Positions 36,559-46,345 of a stretch of DNA of 64,000 bases are shown piece by piece. The stretch is taken from NCBI GenBank assembly GCA_040219235.1, contig JAVJSV010000011.1, positions 310,001-374,000 on the forward strand, in the 5' to 3' direction. The translations under genes and the position numbers were made by a program. The notes under the pieces were generated by a model, which was given only the letters and a program-made list of their open reading frames with translations, ran no database searches and was not told the DNA's origin. Numbering within the stretch: position 1 is the first letter of the stretch; each line of letters starts with the position of its first letter. This DNA comes from Rhodospirillaceae bacterium (GTDB lineage: Bacteria > Pseudomonadota > Alphaproteobacteria > Rhodospirillales > Rhodospirillaceae).

Positions 36559-37227
36559 TCAGGTTGTCACCATACCCTGACCCGTCTTGATAAGGTCAGC
36601 TTCAGCAAGCACTTCTAGCTGCTCAGGAACATCCACACCGCGCTGACAGGCGGGGCGCGCAGCCATTGCTTCGTGCCAACGCTTCACATGATCTAATCCA
36701 TCGATTGAGATCCCCGACCACTCGTGGGTGCGCACCCAGGTCCAATTGGCGATATCGGCAATGGAATAGTCGCCCGCAAGCCACTCATTGTCAGCGAGGC
36801 GAGTGTTTAAGACTCCGATGAGTCGACGGCCTTCTTTCTGATAGCGGTCTATGGCGGGTTGAATTTTTTCCGGAAAATAGCGGAAGAACACATTCGCTTG
36901 ACCCATCATCGGGCCAATGCCGCCCATCTGAAACATCAGCCATTGCATCACTAAGGATCGCCCCTTTTGATCGGTCGGCATCAGTCGGCCCGTTTTCTCG
37001 GCCAAGTAAATGAGAATCGCGCCCGACTCAAACACGACGAAGTCCTCTTCATCATGGTCAATGATGACAGGAATGCGGCCATTTGGATTGAGGGCTAAGA
37101 ACCACGGTTCTTTCTGTGCCGACTCTTTCAAGGCGATCGGTGTTACCGTATAGGGTAGGCCGAGCTCCTCCAGAGCGACAGAGACTTTGTATCCGTTGGG
37201 CGTGCGCGATGTGAGGAGCTCGATCAT
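36559..37227 (-). CDS. Nu-class glutathione S-transferase (YfcG/YghU-like)
   Basis: A 222-aa soluble GST. The N-terminal thioredoxin fold begins [19 protein letters not shown], with the Thr-x-x-Asn motif of YfcG/YghU-type disulfide-bond reductases. [11 protein letters not shown] and [14 protein letters not shown] bind glutathione. The C-terminal helical domain includes [17 protein letters not shown]. Likely role: glutathione-dependent reduction or detoxification in the cytoplasm. It is convergent with the protease gene. Confidence 0.9.
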   Translation of the reverse strand: MIELLTSRTPNGYKVSVALEELGLPYTVTPIALKESAQKEPWFLALNPNGRIPVIIDHDEEDFVVFESGAILIYLAEKTGRLMPTDQKGRSLVMQWLMFQMGGIGPMMGQANVFFRYFPEKIQPAIDRYQKEGRRLIGVLNTRLADNEWLAGDYSIADIANWTWVRTHEWSGISIDGLDHVKRWHEAMAARPACQRGVDVPEQLEVLAEADLIKTGQGMVTT

Positions 37228-37325
37228 GAAGTGTATATATCCCAGGTTATGAAATGAGGGCCCTGCAATACACTGTCAGAACGGAAAGCTGAAGGGGACG
37301 TGTGGTCAAAAAGAGTTGCGCCTGG

Positions 37326-37826
37326 CTAGACCGCAGCGCCACGTTTCCTAAACTTTCGTTTCCGAGGTTGGCCAAAGATGAGAACCAGTGGTAATTTCAC
37401 GATCTCATAAATGATCAGGGCGCAGACGATACCTAACCCGATATACACAAAGGCATTGATATCTAGGGGAACGGCCGGAACAAAATCTGTCCACGTTCCC
37501 GTCATAATGGCCTCATCGGCATGTTGGAAAAATGTAAATGGACGGGTGATCACGTCAGAAGTGGTGATGGCGTCATAGCCAGACTGAAGCTCTGAAACGC
37601 GCAACCTGGCATCTGTTTCTAGTTCCCGGCGGACGGTGTCGCTCATGGTTTGATAGCGGACGCCGGTCTCGATGCGATCCAGGTTTAATTTAGCTTCGTC
37701 AAGGTGACCGCCGAGTCGTTGCAGATATTGATCGATAAATGCTTGGATTTGCGACGCACCCATCCCGGCAATAGCCGCTAAACTTGCGCCAATCAGCATA
37801 TCGATTTTTTGTAAGAGCCAACCCAA
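37326..37826 (-). CDS. DUF2937-like membrane protein
   Basis: A 166-aa protein with one hydrophobic helix near residues 10-25, a soluble helical middle part (QYLQRLGGHLDEAKLNLD; VRRELETDARLRVSELQSG) and one at 125-150. The QYLQRLGGHLDEA segment is what I remember of DUF2937. Function unknown. It is divergent from queA with a gap of about 140 bases. Confidence 0.6.
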   Translation of the reverse strand: MGWLLQKIDMLIGASLAAIAGMGASQIQAFIDQYLQRLGGHLDEAKLNLDRIETGVRYQTMSDTVRRELETDARLRVSELQSGYDAITTSDVITRPFTFFQHADEAIMTGTWTDFVPAVPLDINAFVYIGLGIVCALIIYEIVKLPLVLIFGQPRKRKFRKRGAAV

Positions 37827-37964
37827 GGCAACACCTCTCCGAGAAACTTATCTATCTTAACGGTTATGAGCCGTTCTTTCCAAACAACATGTGTCCAGTC
37901 TATAACCCGCCCGTTAAAGCCTAACTATGGCGATCCTATGTCGCTTACTGATCAACAGGGTTCT

Positions 37965-38999
37965 ATGCGCGTCGATGATTTTGATTTTACACTGCCGACG
38001 GACAGAATCGCAGCGCGACCTGTAGTTCCGCGGGACGCGGCCCGCTTGCTGCATGTCAAGCCGGATCGTTTGTGTGACCTCAGCGTACTTGATCTGCCAG
38101 ATATTCTGAATGAGGGTGATGTCCTCGTTTTTAACGATACGCGCGTAATTCCGGCGCGGCTTTACGGCACACGCGGCACGACCCCAATTGAGGTGCTCCT
38201 GCATCGTGCTGTCTCTGCCAATGAATGGCTGGCCTTGGCCCGGCCCGCAAAAAAGCTGAAGGTGGGAGATCGCCTCAATTTTGCCAAATCATTCTCGGCC
38301 TCTGTTTTGGGGCGTACCGATGATGGTTCTGTGAGACTTAACTTTAATCTTTCAGGCCAGGCGTTAAGCGCGGCTTTAGAGGCGCATGGCCATCTGCCGC
38401 TGCCCCCCTATATGGGTCGGGATGATGACGCCCAAGATGCAACGGATTATCAGACCATGTTTGCTGACGAAGAAGGTGCCGTTGCCGCGCCAACAGCAGG
38501 GCTCCATTTTACGCCGCGCTTGATGGAGCGCTTAGCTGCCAAGGGTGTGCAAATGGAGTTGCTCACTTTACATGTCGGCATCGGCACCTTCCAGCCGGTT
38601 AAGGTTGAGAACACAGATGATCACGTTATGCACAACGAATGGGCGCGTCTCAAAGACGATGTTGCGGCCCGATTAACGGCTGCAAAAACTGATGGCCGTC
38701 GCATTGTCGCTGTCGGAACCACAAGTTTACGCACGTTAGAATCCGCAGGCGATGAGCGCGGCGTAATCCATCCTTTTATGGGCGATACGGATATATTCAT
38801 CGTGCCTGGCTATCGGTTCAAGGCGGTTGATGCGCTGCTGACCAATTTCCATTTGCCGAAATCTACCTTATTTATGCTGGTGTCCGCCTTTTCCGGGTTG
38901 GAGCGGATGCGCACAGCCTATGCCCACGCGGTTGAGTCTAACTATCGTTTTTACTCCTATGGCGATGCCTGCCTGCTTGAACGTGCGAGGACGCCATGA
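37965..38999 (+). CDS. queA: S-adenosylmethionine:tRNA ribosyltransferase-isomerase QueA
   Basis: Makes epoxyqueuosine from preQ1 in tRNA. With the ATG at 37965 ([15 protein letters not shown] in front) it is 344 aa, the normal size; an in-frame ATG at 37866 would add 33 residues unlike the family. Motifs: [53 protein letters not shown]. Its stop overlaps the ATG of tgt (ATGA). First of three queuosine genes in order. Confidence 0.95.
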   Translation: MRVDDFDFTLPTDRIAARPVVPRDAARLLHVKPDRLCDLSVLDLPDILNEGDVLVFNDTRVIPARLYGTRGTTPIEVLLHRAVSANEWLALARPAKKLKVGDRLNFAKSFSASVLGRTDDGSVRLNFNLSGQALSAALEAHGHLPLPPYMGRDDDAQDATDYQTMFADEEGAVAAPTAGLHFTPRLMERLAAKGVQMELLTLHVGIGTFQPVKVENTDDHVMHNEWARLKDDVAARLTAAKTDGRRIVAVGTTSLRTLESAGDERGVIHPFMGDTDIFIVPGYRFKAVDALLTNFHLPKSTLFMLVSAFSGLERMRTAYAHAVESNYRFYSYGDACLLERARTP

Positions 39000-40129
39000 G
39001 CACTCCGACTTTTGGTCTCACTGTTGAAGCGATAGATGGACAGGCGCGCGCTGGCCATGTGACCACAGCCCATGGGCTGGTTGCGACACCGGCTTTTATG
39101 CCTGTTGGAACCGCGGCGACGGTTAAGGCGATGACGGTTGAAACTGTGGCATCAACCGGCGCGCAGATGATTCTGGGTAATACCTATCATTTGATGTTGC
39201 GACCCGGTGCTGAGCGCATTGAACGACTTGGCGGTCTGCGCGATTTTATGCGCTGGAAAGGTCCTGTTTTGACGGACTCTGGCGGCTACCAGGTGATGTC
39301 GCTGTCTCAATTGCGCAAGCTGACCGAAGACGGCGTCGCCTTTCAGTCCCATATCGACGGCAGCCGTCATATGCTAACGCCTGAGCGGGCTACGGAAATT
39401 CAACATCAATTGGGCTCGACCGTGACCATGGTGCTTGATGAATGCACGCCTTTTCCGGCGACAGAAAAACAGGCCGCAGATAGCATGGCGTTGTCGATGC
39501 GCTGGGCCGAACGGTGTAAGGCGGCCTATCAAGAGCGGCCCGGTTATGCATTGTTCGGCATTGTTCAAGGCGGTGTTTATCCAGATCTGCGTGCAGAGTC
39601 TGCAGCCGCGCTGGGCAGGATCGGTTTCGATGGCTATGCGGTTGGCGGTTTGGCCGTGGGTGAAGGCCAAGACCTCATGTTCGATGTCACGGCTGCAACA
39701 ACCCCGCACCTTCCAGCCGATAAGCCCCGCTATCTAATGGGGGTTGGCAAACCGCTGGATATTATTGGGGCCGTTCAACGCGGCATTGATATGTTTGATT
39801 GTGTTTTGCCGACGCGATCAGGTCGCACGGCGCAGGCCTTTACGCGCTATGGGACGGTTAATCTTCGCAATGCCAGACATGCAGATGATCCCAGGCCGTT
39901 GGATGAGAGCGTTGCATGCCCGGCCAGCCAAGAATACAGCCGCGCTTATCTGCATCATCTGATAAAGTCCGATGAAATTCTCGGCATGATGCTTCTGACT
40001 TGGCATAATGTGGCGTTCTACCAACAACTGATGGCAGGTCTTCGTGACGCAATCCGCACCACCACCCTCGACGGATTTGCAGACGCCTTCAAAGCCGACT
40101 GGGCGAGAGGCGACATCGAACCCCTCTAA
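38996..40129 (+). CDS. tgt: Queuine tRNA-ribosyltransferase Tgt, zinc site altered
   Basis: Exchanges guanine 34 of certain tRNAs for preQ1. Catalytic and substrate residues are intact: [38 protein letters not shown], and the nucleophile region [16 protein letters not shown]. The zinc-binding loop is not canonical. Family members have Cys-x-Cys-x2-Cys before SRAYLHH; here the equivalent residues are Val306, Cys308 and Ser311, while the fourth ligand His337 (TWHN) remains. The enzyme therefore lacks two of four zinc ligands. Coupled to queA; 86 bases of overlap with the longest possible queG. Confidence 0.9.
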   Translation: MSTPTFGLTVEAIDGQARAGHVTTAHGLVATPAFMPVGTAATVKAMTVETVASTGAQMILGNTYHLMLRPGAERIERLGGLRDFMRWKGPVLTDSGGYQVMSLSQLRKLTEDGVAFQSHIDGSRHMLTPERATEIQHQLGSTVTMVLDECTPFPATEKQAADSMALSMRWAERCKAAYQERPGYALFGIVQGGVYPDLRAESAAALGRIGFDGYAVGGLAVGEGQDLMFDVTAATTPHLPADKPRYLMGVGKPLDIIGAVQRGIDMFDCVLPTRSGRTAQAFTRYGTVNLRNARHADDPRPLDESVACPASQEYSRAYLHHLIKSDEILGMMLLTWHNVAFYQQLMAGLRDAIRTTTLDGFADAFKADWARGDIEPL

Positions 40130-41246
40130 CCAAAATACAGCGCTCAAAGCCGCTTTGGTGACTGAGGCCAAGCGGCTCGGTTTTGATGATGTGCGCGTCA
40201 GCTCTCCTGACTTATCAGATGACATTGCGGCCTCCGTGTCGGACTTTGTGGCAGCGGGTTATCACGGCGATATGGCGTGGATGGCAGAGACATTGCAACG
40301 CCGTCAGTCACCTCAGTCTTTGTGGTCAGAGGTGCGCTCCGTGATCTCCGTCGCTGTCAACTATGGCCCAAAGACTGACCCCTTGGAGCTGCTGAACCGC
40401 GCAGACCGGGGCGCGATCAGTGTGTATGCACGTGGTCGTGATTATCATGATGTATTGAAGAAACGGTTGAAGGCCCTTGCACGCTGGTTGATCGAGCAAA
40501 GACAAGAGTCTGAATTGAAGGTGTTTGTGGATACGGCACCAGTGCTTGAAAAACCGCTGGCTGAGTCTGCAGGGTTGGGTTGGCAGGGAAAACACACCAA
40601 CGTTGTGTCCCGCACATATGGGTCTTGGATTTTTCTGGGTGAGTTGTTCACCACGCTGGCGCTTCCTGTTGATGATGCAGAGCAAGATCATTGCGGCTCA
40701 TGTCAAAAATGTCTGGATGTGTGCCCAACGCATGCCTTTATCGATGCGCGTCGTCTGGATGCGCGCCGCTGCATCTCTTATCTGACCATTGAACACAAAG
40801 GCCACATAGATCTGGAATTAAGATCCTTAATGGGCAACCGTATCTATGGCTGTGATGATTGTCTCGCTGTGTGTCCGTGGAATAAGTTTGCCCAAGTTGC
40901 TGATCCGGCTGTTTTTAACCCTCGGATCGAATTGGAAGCGCCACGGCTGGCGGAGTTGGTGCAGTTGGATGATGCGGCCTTTCGACAGGTTTTCGCCGGC
41001 TCTCCGATCAAACGCATTGGGCGGCACAGGTTTGTTCGTAACGTGTTGATTGCGATTGGAAACAGTGGTTTGGCTTCGCTGACTAAGTGTGTGGAACCTC
41101 TGTGTGACGACGAGTCTCCGTTGGTGCGTGCTATGGCCGTTTGGGCTTTGTCGCGTATTGCGCCTGAATGTGCGCGACAGAAAAAAGGCTCTGCACTTTC
41201 TAAGGAATCTGATGCAGATGTGAGGGCGGAATGGTCAGCCGTTTAA
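40044..41246 (+). CDS. queG: Epoxyqueuosine reductase QueG
   Basis: Cobalamin-dependent Fe-S enzyme that makes queuosine from epoxyqueuosine in tRNA. The ferredoxin-like Cys sets are complete: [31 protein letters not shown] and [35 protein letters not shown] is the N-terminal catalytic segment. The start given (GTG 40044) makes an 86-base overlap with tgt; a TTG at 40077 or start codons near 40155 are possible, so the first 30-40 residues are uncertain. C-terminal residues 300-400 form a HEAT-like extension. Confidence 0.9.
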   Translation: MTQSAPPPSTDLQTPSKPTGREATSNPSNQNTALKAALVTEAKRLGFDDVRVSSPDLSDDIAASVSDFVAAGYHGDMAWMAETLQRRQSPQSLWSEVRSVISVAVNYGPKTDPLELLNRADRGAISVYARGRDYHDVLKKRLKALARWLIEQRQESELKVFVDTAPVLEKPLAESAGLGWQGKHTNVVSRTYGSWIFLGELFTTLALPVDDAEQDHCGSCQKCLDVCPTHAFIDARRLDARRCISYLTIEHKGHIDLELRSLMGNRIYGCDDCLAVCPWNKFAQVADPAVFNPRIELEAPRLAELVQLDDAAFRQVFAGSPIKRIGRHRFVRNVLIAIGNSGLASLTKCVEPLCDDESPLVRAMAVWALSRIAPECARQKKGSALSKESDADVRAEWSAV

Positions 41247-42031
41247 TCATCAATTTGAGTGCGCTTCTGCTTTATGCGTCTGCGCTGAGTACGGACGCGC
41301 GCGCCACTGTGCCTCCCGAAGTCATTCAGGATTGTGCAGACTGCCCTGAAATGGTGGTACTGCCGTCTGGTCGATTTGTGTTTGGGGCCAATGATCAGCG
41401 CGACACCTACGGCCCGGAACAGGATGTAGCGATCCCTTATCGGTTTGCCATCGCGGCCACGGAAATTACGTTTGATCAATACGAGGTCTGTGTGCAGGCA
41501 GGGGGCTGCACGGGCAATAAAAGCGATCATGGTTGGGGGCGTGGGACTCGACCTATCATCAATGTCGCCTGGCAGGACGCGGTGGATTATGCCGCATGGC
41601 TCAGTGAAAAGACCGGGGAGTCTTATCGGTTGCCCTCAGAGCAAGAGTGGGAATATGCCGCGCGCGGTGGCTCGGTGACGCGATTCCCATGGGGAGACGA
41701 GGTGGGATCCGGGCACGCGAATTGTCGTAAATGTGGCACCAAGTGGAGCGGCATAGGGTCGGCGCCCGTCGCACAATTCGCGCCAAATGGTTTTGGCTTA
41801 TTCGATATGAGCGGCAATGTATCCGAATGGGTGGAGGATTGCTGGACGCAAAATCACGGAGCTTTAGAACAGCTTGATGTCGAAAGCCCTCAATGCACCT
41901 CCCGCGTCACGCGTGGGGGCGATTGGTATTACGTGCCTATTCTTGCAACATCGGCGGCCCGAAAACCCAACGCGCAAACCCTTTGGAGCTACACCATTGG
42001 GTTTCGCGTGGTGCGTGATCTAGGGTCTTAG
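41231..42031 (+). CDS. Exported SUMF1-domain protein
   Basis: A 266-aa protein with a short signal (residues 1-24) and one formylglycine-generating-enzyme-like domain: VVLPSGRFVFGAND, ATEITFDQYEVCVQ, RLPSEQEWEYAARGG, GLFDMSGNVSEWVEDCW, RGGDWYY and GFRVVRD. The pair of redox Cys that active FGE enzymes carry near the C-terminus is missing (SAARKPNAQTLWSYTIGFR has none), so it is probably a binding or structural version. Overlaps queG by 16 bases and may share its transcript. Confidence 0.85.
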   Translation: MVSRLIINLSALLLYASALSTDARATVPPEVIQDCADCPEMVVLPSGRFVFGANDQRDTYGPEQDVAIPYRFAIAATEITFDQYEVCVQAGGCTGNKSDHGWGRGTRPIINVAWQDAVDYAAWLSEKTGESYRLPSEQEWEYAARGGSVTRFPWGDEVGSGHANCRKCGTKWSGIGSAPVAQFAPNGFGLFDMSGNVSEWVEDCWTQNHGALEQLDVESPQCTSRVTRGGDWYYVPILATSAARKPNAQTLWSYTIGFRVVRDLGS

Positions 42032-42040
42032 GCGTGCGTG

Positions 42041-42463
42041 CTAGGCTACGGGAGCCAACGCGCGTGCCAGTTGGCTCAATGCTTCCTGATGCTTTTCATT
42101 TTCAATGCTTGAAAAGTTGCGCGCGAGTTCAAGGCACATCCGCTGACGCGGCGCGGGCGAATGCGTTTCCATCTGCTCGATGCCTTCGAAGAAATAGGAA
42201 ATGGGAACATCTAAAACCTGTGTGATCTCATACAGGCGTCCAGCGGAAATCCGGTTGATCCCCCGCTCATATTTATGGGCTTGCTGATACGTCACGCCAA
42301 TCATGTCTGCCATCTGCTGCTGACTGAGGCCCAGCATGATACGTCGCTCTCTGATGCGATTGCCCACGTGTTTGTCGATATCGCTGGCCTTGTTTGCGGG
42401 TTCGTCCGGGTCGCGCGTAAACGAGACAACTGTTGCGTTTGAGGCTGCGTTGGAATCAGTCAT
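42041..42463 (-). CDS. XRE-family helix-turn-helix regulator
   Basis: A 140-aa DNA-binding protein. The helix-turn-helix is at about residues 25-80 (RIRERRIMLGLSQQQMADMI; TYQQAHKYERGINRISAGRL), preceded by a low-complexity N-terminus and followed by a helical tail. Small XRE regulators like this are common in alphaproteobacteria. I use the ATG at 42463 because GGAG stands before it. The 191-base gap to phaR has no gene. Confidence 0.85.
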   Translation of the reverse strand: MTDSNAASNATVVSFTRDPDEPANKASDIDKHVGNRIRERRIMLGLSQQQMADMIGVTYQQAHKYERGINRISAGRLYEITQVLDVPISYFFEGIEQMETHSPAPRQRMCLELARNFSSIENEKHQEALSQLARALAPVA

Positions 42464-42654
42464 GAGATACTCCACTCGATGAACTCAGGGACCACGCCAT
42501 TTCAGATTACCATCAACTTTAAGATGTAAAACCTGTAATGATGTTGACGCAGTCTACGAGGGTGGCAGCCTGATTACTGCAACCATTTTGTAAATAAATG
42601 TTAAGTGAACTGCGACCTGTTAAACCCATGGTTTAGGGAGGGTTGCGCTCTCGC

Positions 42655-43284
42655 TCAAGATTTTCGGTCTCTCATCAGGCCTTCTATTTGGCTCTGCATC
42701 GCATCAAGCTGGGCCTTAAGGTCATCGACATTGCCACCTGATTTGGCGTCTCGGTCCTGCTTGCCCGCACTCTGTGACTCTGCTTCGGGCGATTTTTGAT
42801 CTGTGGATTGGCCGGTTTCCTGTGACGCAAAAGGAGTCATCATCTTCATGGCATTCTCAAACATCGCCATATTTTGTTTGGCCATGTCCTCGAATTGTTC
42901 GACCGGAAAAAACCCTTTGAAAGCATGCTGCATGGTGTCGCGCATGCGTTGCTCATTCTGAGAAAACGTCTCCATGCTTTCTTCTAGGTAGCGCGGTAAA
43001 ACGCCACCAAGAGAGTCGCCATAAAAACCTATGATATGCCGCAGGAATTTAATCGGGAGCAAATTTTGCCCTTTGCCTTCTTGCTCAACAATAATCTGAG
43101 TTAAGACTGAGCGCGTCAGATCTTCGCCAGTCTTGGCATCGACCACTATGAAGTCTTCGTCTTGTTTGATCATCTCGGCCAAGTGATCAAGTGTGACATA
43201 GCTAGACGTCTTGGTGTTGTAGAGCCGCCTATTGGCGTACTTCTTGATCTTGATCACGTCACCATCTTTGGACTTGTCGGCCAT
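42655..43284 (-). CDS. phaR: Polyhydroxyalkanoate synthesis repressor PhaR
   Basis: Repressor of PHA/phasin genes that also binds PHB granules. The 209-aa protein shows the family N-terminal domain (IKIKKYANRRLYNTKTSSYV; IKQDEDFIVVDAKTGEDLTR) and the PHB-accumulation-regulator domain (LLPIKFLRHIIGFYGDSLGG), then a helical segment and a low-complexity tail. It is divergent from the PHA synthase genes, and two palindromes fitting its known binding pattern lie in the gap. Confidence 0.95.
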   Translation of the reverse strand: MADKSKDGDVIKIKKYANRRLYNTKTSSYVTLDHLAEMIKQDEDFIVVDAKTGEDLTRSVLTQIIVEQEGKGQNLLPIKFLRHIIGFYGDSLGGVLPRYLEESMETFSQNEQRMRDTMQHAFKGFFPVEQFEDMAKQNMAMFENAMKMMTPFASQETGQSTDQKSPEAESQSAGKQDRDAKSGGNVDDLKAQLDAMQSQIEGLMRDRKS

Positions 43285-43346
43285 TAACTGTGCCTTTCCA
43301 TAGGTCTACCAGACTGCGTCTCAGCGCAGCTCTGCTGAAGTCTATT

Positions 43347-43386
43347 GTGCTTTGCACAACTTTAGGAGTCAAAGCGTGCTTTGCAC
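43347..43386. promoter_or_regulatory. Two GTGC-TTT-GCAC palindromes, candidate PhaR operators
   Basis: GTGCTTTGCAC occurs at 43347-43357 and 43376-43386, centres 29 bases apart. PhaR of related alphaproteobacteria is reported to bind TGC-rich dyads (CTGC-N3/4-GCAG). Both copies match the TGC-N3-GCA core but have G/C instead of C/G at the outermost base. They are in the 223-base region between phaR and the PHA synthase genes, which holds no other gene. Confidence 0.6.
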
Positions 43387-43507
43387 GATTAACGATTCTC
43401 TCACTTGCTATTGGTCTTCAGAGCGTTCATCAAAAATCAAGTCTGGCTCCAGAAATCCAGACGTCTCAAGTCTGGCTCTTGGGGAATGTCAGCGATATAG
43501 TAAGTAT

Positions 43508-43948
43508 ATGGCGGATACGGAAGATATGGATGCCCTGGCAAAGCGGTATATTTCGTTGTGGCAGGACCAACTTGCTCAGGTTTCCGGTGATCCGTCGGTA
43601 ATGGAAGCGTGGCGTCCCGTTTTTGAAGGCGCAGCCAAAAGCTTAGGATGGACCCCTGACGCAGTCGACACTTATGCCGCCGCCCTTAGAGGGGCTGTTC
43701 AAAACGCTGCCGCCTCAGCAACTGGCGCAGCGGCTGGGGCCAAGACCTCTGCCTCTTCATCTGACGGCGGAAGCGCTGGTTATGCAGATGTGCTTCGCCG
43801 GCTTGACGCCCTGGAGCAAAGAGTCGCCGCTCTCGAACCCGATAAATCAAGCGTTGGACGAAATCCTGGGAAGTCAGGATCAAAGCGAACTTCAAAACCG
43901 GGGGCAAAAAAAGAGCCCAAAAAAGGATCAACAAAACGCTCAAAGTAA
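43508..43948 (+). CDS. Short PhaE/phasin-like protein
   Basis: A 147-aa protein directly before the PHA synthase-like gene. Residues 1-55 (RYISLWQDQLAQVSGDPSVM; WRPVFEGAAKSLGWTP) look like the N-terminus of PhaE subunits and related phasins. An Ala/Ser-rich middle part, a short coiled coil (VLRRLDALEQRVAALEP) and a Lys/Ser/Pro-rich tail follow. True PhaE subunits are usually about 300 aa or more, so this is either a minimal partner or a phasin. The ATG at 43508 fits best; the same frame stays open to 43352. Ends inside the synthase gene. Confidence 0.6.
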   Translation: MADTEDMDALAKRYISLWQDQLAQVSGDPSVMEAWRPVFEGAAKSLGWTPDAVDTYAAALRGAVQNAAASATGAAAGAKTSASSSDGGSAGYADVLRRLDALEQRVAALEPDKSSVGRNPGKSGSKRTSKPGAKKEPKKGSTKRSK

Positions 43949-45017
43949 ACCGTGGACAGAGCGGGTTGACCCTAAAGCCTTTCTTGACGCCCTCACCCGT
44001 GTTGGTCAGGACCAGATGGCAAAGTTTGCCGCTGGTGTGACCTCATATCAAAGTCATGCGCATCGACGCGTTGTGAGTCCCCCTCATAAATGGACAGAGA
44101 GCACAGTTGCGCCAGTTCTCCGGTATGGCACTCAAACCGATGGCCCGCCTGTGCTTGTCGTACCCTCGCTGATCAATAAGTCTTATGTCCTTGATCTGTT
44201 TGAAGACCGCAGTTTCATGCGGCATCTGGCAGCACGGGGTTTGACGCCCTACCTGTTGGATTGGACTGACGATTCTGTTTTTCGCGCCGATGCAACCTTA
44301 GACGATTACATCTCCGACGTGCTCGTGCCCGTACTAGAGGACCTCAAGCGCGCGCACGGCCAGCCACCGGCAATGGTCGGCTATTGTATGGGGGGCACGT
44401 TGGCGACGGCCCCTCCGGTTCTGCGCCCTGACCTGGTTTCTGCCTTGGTGCTGTTGGCGGCCCCTTGGGATTTCCATCAGGACAGCGACGGTCTCCGGCG
44501 TTGGCTGAGTCTTGCAAAGCCATCGCTAGAGGCGACATTGCAGTCTCTTGGCCAAGCTCCAGTTGATCTGTTGCAGGCGTTGTTTGCGGGGCTCGACCCA
44601 ACACTGACCGGGCGCAAATTCCGCTCTTTTGCTGAGATGGATCAAGCGAGCGATCAGGCCAAACGCTTCGTGGTTCTGGAAGATTGGCTGAACGATGGCG
44701 TGCCCCTGGCTGGACCTGTAGCTAAAGCCTGTTTATTGGACTGGTATCTCGAAAATGCCCCTAAATTCGGCCGTTGGCTGGTTGATGGCATCGTTGTTGC
44801 GCCTGAAAAAATAACGTGTCCTACCCTCGCTGTGATTCCGGCGAGAGACCGGATTGTGCCGCCAAAATCGGCAGAATCCCTGGCTTCACTGGTTCCGGGG
44901 GCCACTGTTCGGTCTGTGGCCTTGGGGCATATTGGCATGATGACAGGGCGCCGTGCGGTACAAGAGGTCTATGATCCGGTGTCAGACTGGATTATTAATG
45001 CTGCAACGCAAAAATAA
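43854..45017 (+). CDS. phaC: PHA synthase PhaC-like (class III type) alpha/beta hydrolase
   Basis: Polymerises hydroxyacyl-CoA into PHA on granules. The triad fits PhaC: Cys178 in [10 protein letters not shown] (Cys instead of Ser in the lipase box), Asp332 in [10 protein letters not shown] and His359 in [10 protein letters not shown] (numbered from the TTG at 43854). [18 protein letters not shown] is also family-typical. The start is unsure: the frame is open back to an ATG at 43674 but would overlap the phasin-like gene by 275 bases, and no strong ribosome site marks a later start. A class III-type synthase is about 355-390 aa, which favours 43854. Confidence 0.75.
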   Translation: MDEILGSQDQSELQNRGQKKSPKKDQQNAQSKPWTERVDPKAFLDALTRVGQDQMAKFAAGVTSYQSHAHRRVVSPPHKWTESTVAPVLRYGTQTDGPPVLVVPSLINKSYVLDLFEDRSFMRHLAARGLTPYLLDWTDDSVFRADATLDDYISDVLVPVLEDLKRAHGQPPAMVGYCMGGTLATAPPVLRPDLVSALVLLAAPWDFHQDSDGLRRWLSLAKPSLEATLQSLGQAPVDLLQALFAGLDPTLTGRKFRSFAEMDQASDQAKRFVVLEDWLNDGVPLAGPVAKACLLDWYLENAPKFGRWLVDGIVVAPEKITCPTLAVIPARDRIVPPKSAESLASLVPGATVRSVALGHIGMMTGRRAVQEVYDPVSDWIINAATQK

Positions 45018-45079
45018 AAATATCGCGCTGCGGCAAAATGTCATGTTCCTGCCGCCGTGATTCTGGACAGGAGATTATC

Positions 45080-46255
45080 ATGACAGACATCGTCATCACT
45101 TCGGCTGTACGCACACCCATCGGAGCTTTCTCAGGCAGTCTTTCAGGTCTTCAAGCCTCTGACCTGGGCGAGATCGTGATCAAAGAGGCGTTGTCTCGCT
45201 CTCAAGTCGAGGCCGCTGATGTGTCTGAGGTCATCATGGGGCAGGTCCTGGCGGCAGGTGTCGGACAAAACCCCGCACGCCAAGCGTCTATTGGTGCGGG
45301 TGTGCCGAAAGAAGTGCCGGCCATGACCATCAACCAAGTCTGTGGGTCGGGTCTGAAAGCCGTTGCCTTGGGGGCGAGCGCTATTATTGCGGGCGACAAT
45401 TCCATCGTGGTGGCCGGCGGCCAGGAAAGCATGTCCAACTCCGTGCATTGCACGTACTTGCGCAGTGGCACCAAGATGGGTGACACGCAGTTGACGGATA
45501 CCATGATCAAAGATGGTCTCTGGGATGCCTTTAACGGGTATCACATGGGCACCACGGCAGAGAACATTGCCGAGAAATGGCAACTGACCCGTGACGCGCA
45601 GGATGAATTCGCGGCTCACTCACAACAGAAAGCTGAGAAGGCGCTGGCCGAAAATCGTTTCAAAGACGAAATCGTGCCGGTCACCATCAAAGTGAAACGC
45701 GAAGAAAAGATTTTCGATAAAGACGAATATCCGCGCGCTGGTGCGACCGCTGAGTCGCTCGGCAAATTGCGTCCTGCATTTTCCAAAGATGGCACCGTCA
45801 CAGCTGGTAACGCCTCTGGCATTAACGATGGCGCTGCCGCGGTTGTGTTGATGACCGCAGATGAAGCGAAAAAGCGTGGTCTCAAGCCACTGGCACGCAT
45901 CGCCTCGTGGGCCCAGGCTGGCGTTGATCCGGCGATCATGGGCACAGGCCCCATTCCGGCCTCTCGTGCGGCGCTCGAAAAAGCGGGCTGGACGGTCGAT
46001 GATCTTGATCTTATTGAAGCCAACGAGGCGTTTGCAGCGCAATCTCTTGCTGTATGTGGGGATCTTGGTTTTGATCCAGACAAGGTCAACGTCAATGGTG
46101 GTGCGATTGCCCTGGGCCATCCCATCGGTGCTTCAGGGTGTCGTGTCCTGGTCACGTTGTTGCATGAAATGCAGCGCCGTGATGCCAAGAAGGGCCTAAC
46201 AACGCTGTGCATTGGCGGCGGCATGGGCATTGCCATGTGCGTTGAGCGAGCCTAA
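45080..46255 (+). CDS. phaA: Acetyl-CoA acetyltransferase PhaA
   Basis: Biosynthetic thiolase that condenses two acetyl-CoA to acetoacetyl-CoA, the first step of PHB synthesis. The 391-aa length and catalytic residues are typical: Cys in [15 protein letters not shown], His in [16 protein letters not shown] and Cys in [13 protein letters not shown]. Start [15 protein letters not shown] at 45080 has GGAG upstream; an in-frame start at 45038 adds 14 unlikely residues. 62 bases after the synthase gene on the same strand. Confidence 0.95.
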   Translation: MTDIVITSAVRTPIGAFSGSLSGLQASDLGEIVIKEALSRSQVEAADVSEVIMGQVLAAGVGQNPARQASIGAGVPKEVPAMTINQVCGSGLKAVALGASAIIAGDNSIVVAGGQESMSNSVHCTYLRSGTKMGDTQLTDTMIKDGLWDAFNGYHMGTTAENIAEKWQLTRDAQDEFAAHSQQKAEKALAENRFKDEIVPVTIKVKREEKIFDKDEYPRAGATAESLGKLRPAFSKDGTVTAGNASGINDGAAAVVLMTADEAKKRGLKPLARIASWAQAGVDPAIMGTGPIPASRAALEKAGWTVDDLDLIEANEAFAAQSLAVCGDLGFDPDKVNVNGGAIALGHPIGASGCRVLVTLLHEMQRRDAKKGLTTLCIGGGMGIAMCVERA

Positions 46256-46345
46256 GCGGCGTTCCACTTCCTCTTGCATTCTGTCCCTAGTACTCGGTCA
46301 TGGTCACGGTTAAGCTGACATCAAACAGCATCCGGAGATCAAGAT

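Noticed and set aside
43674-43853. Upstream extension of the PHA synthase frame
   Set aside because: It would overlap the phasin-like gene by about 275 bases and matches nothing in the synthase family.
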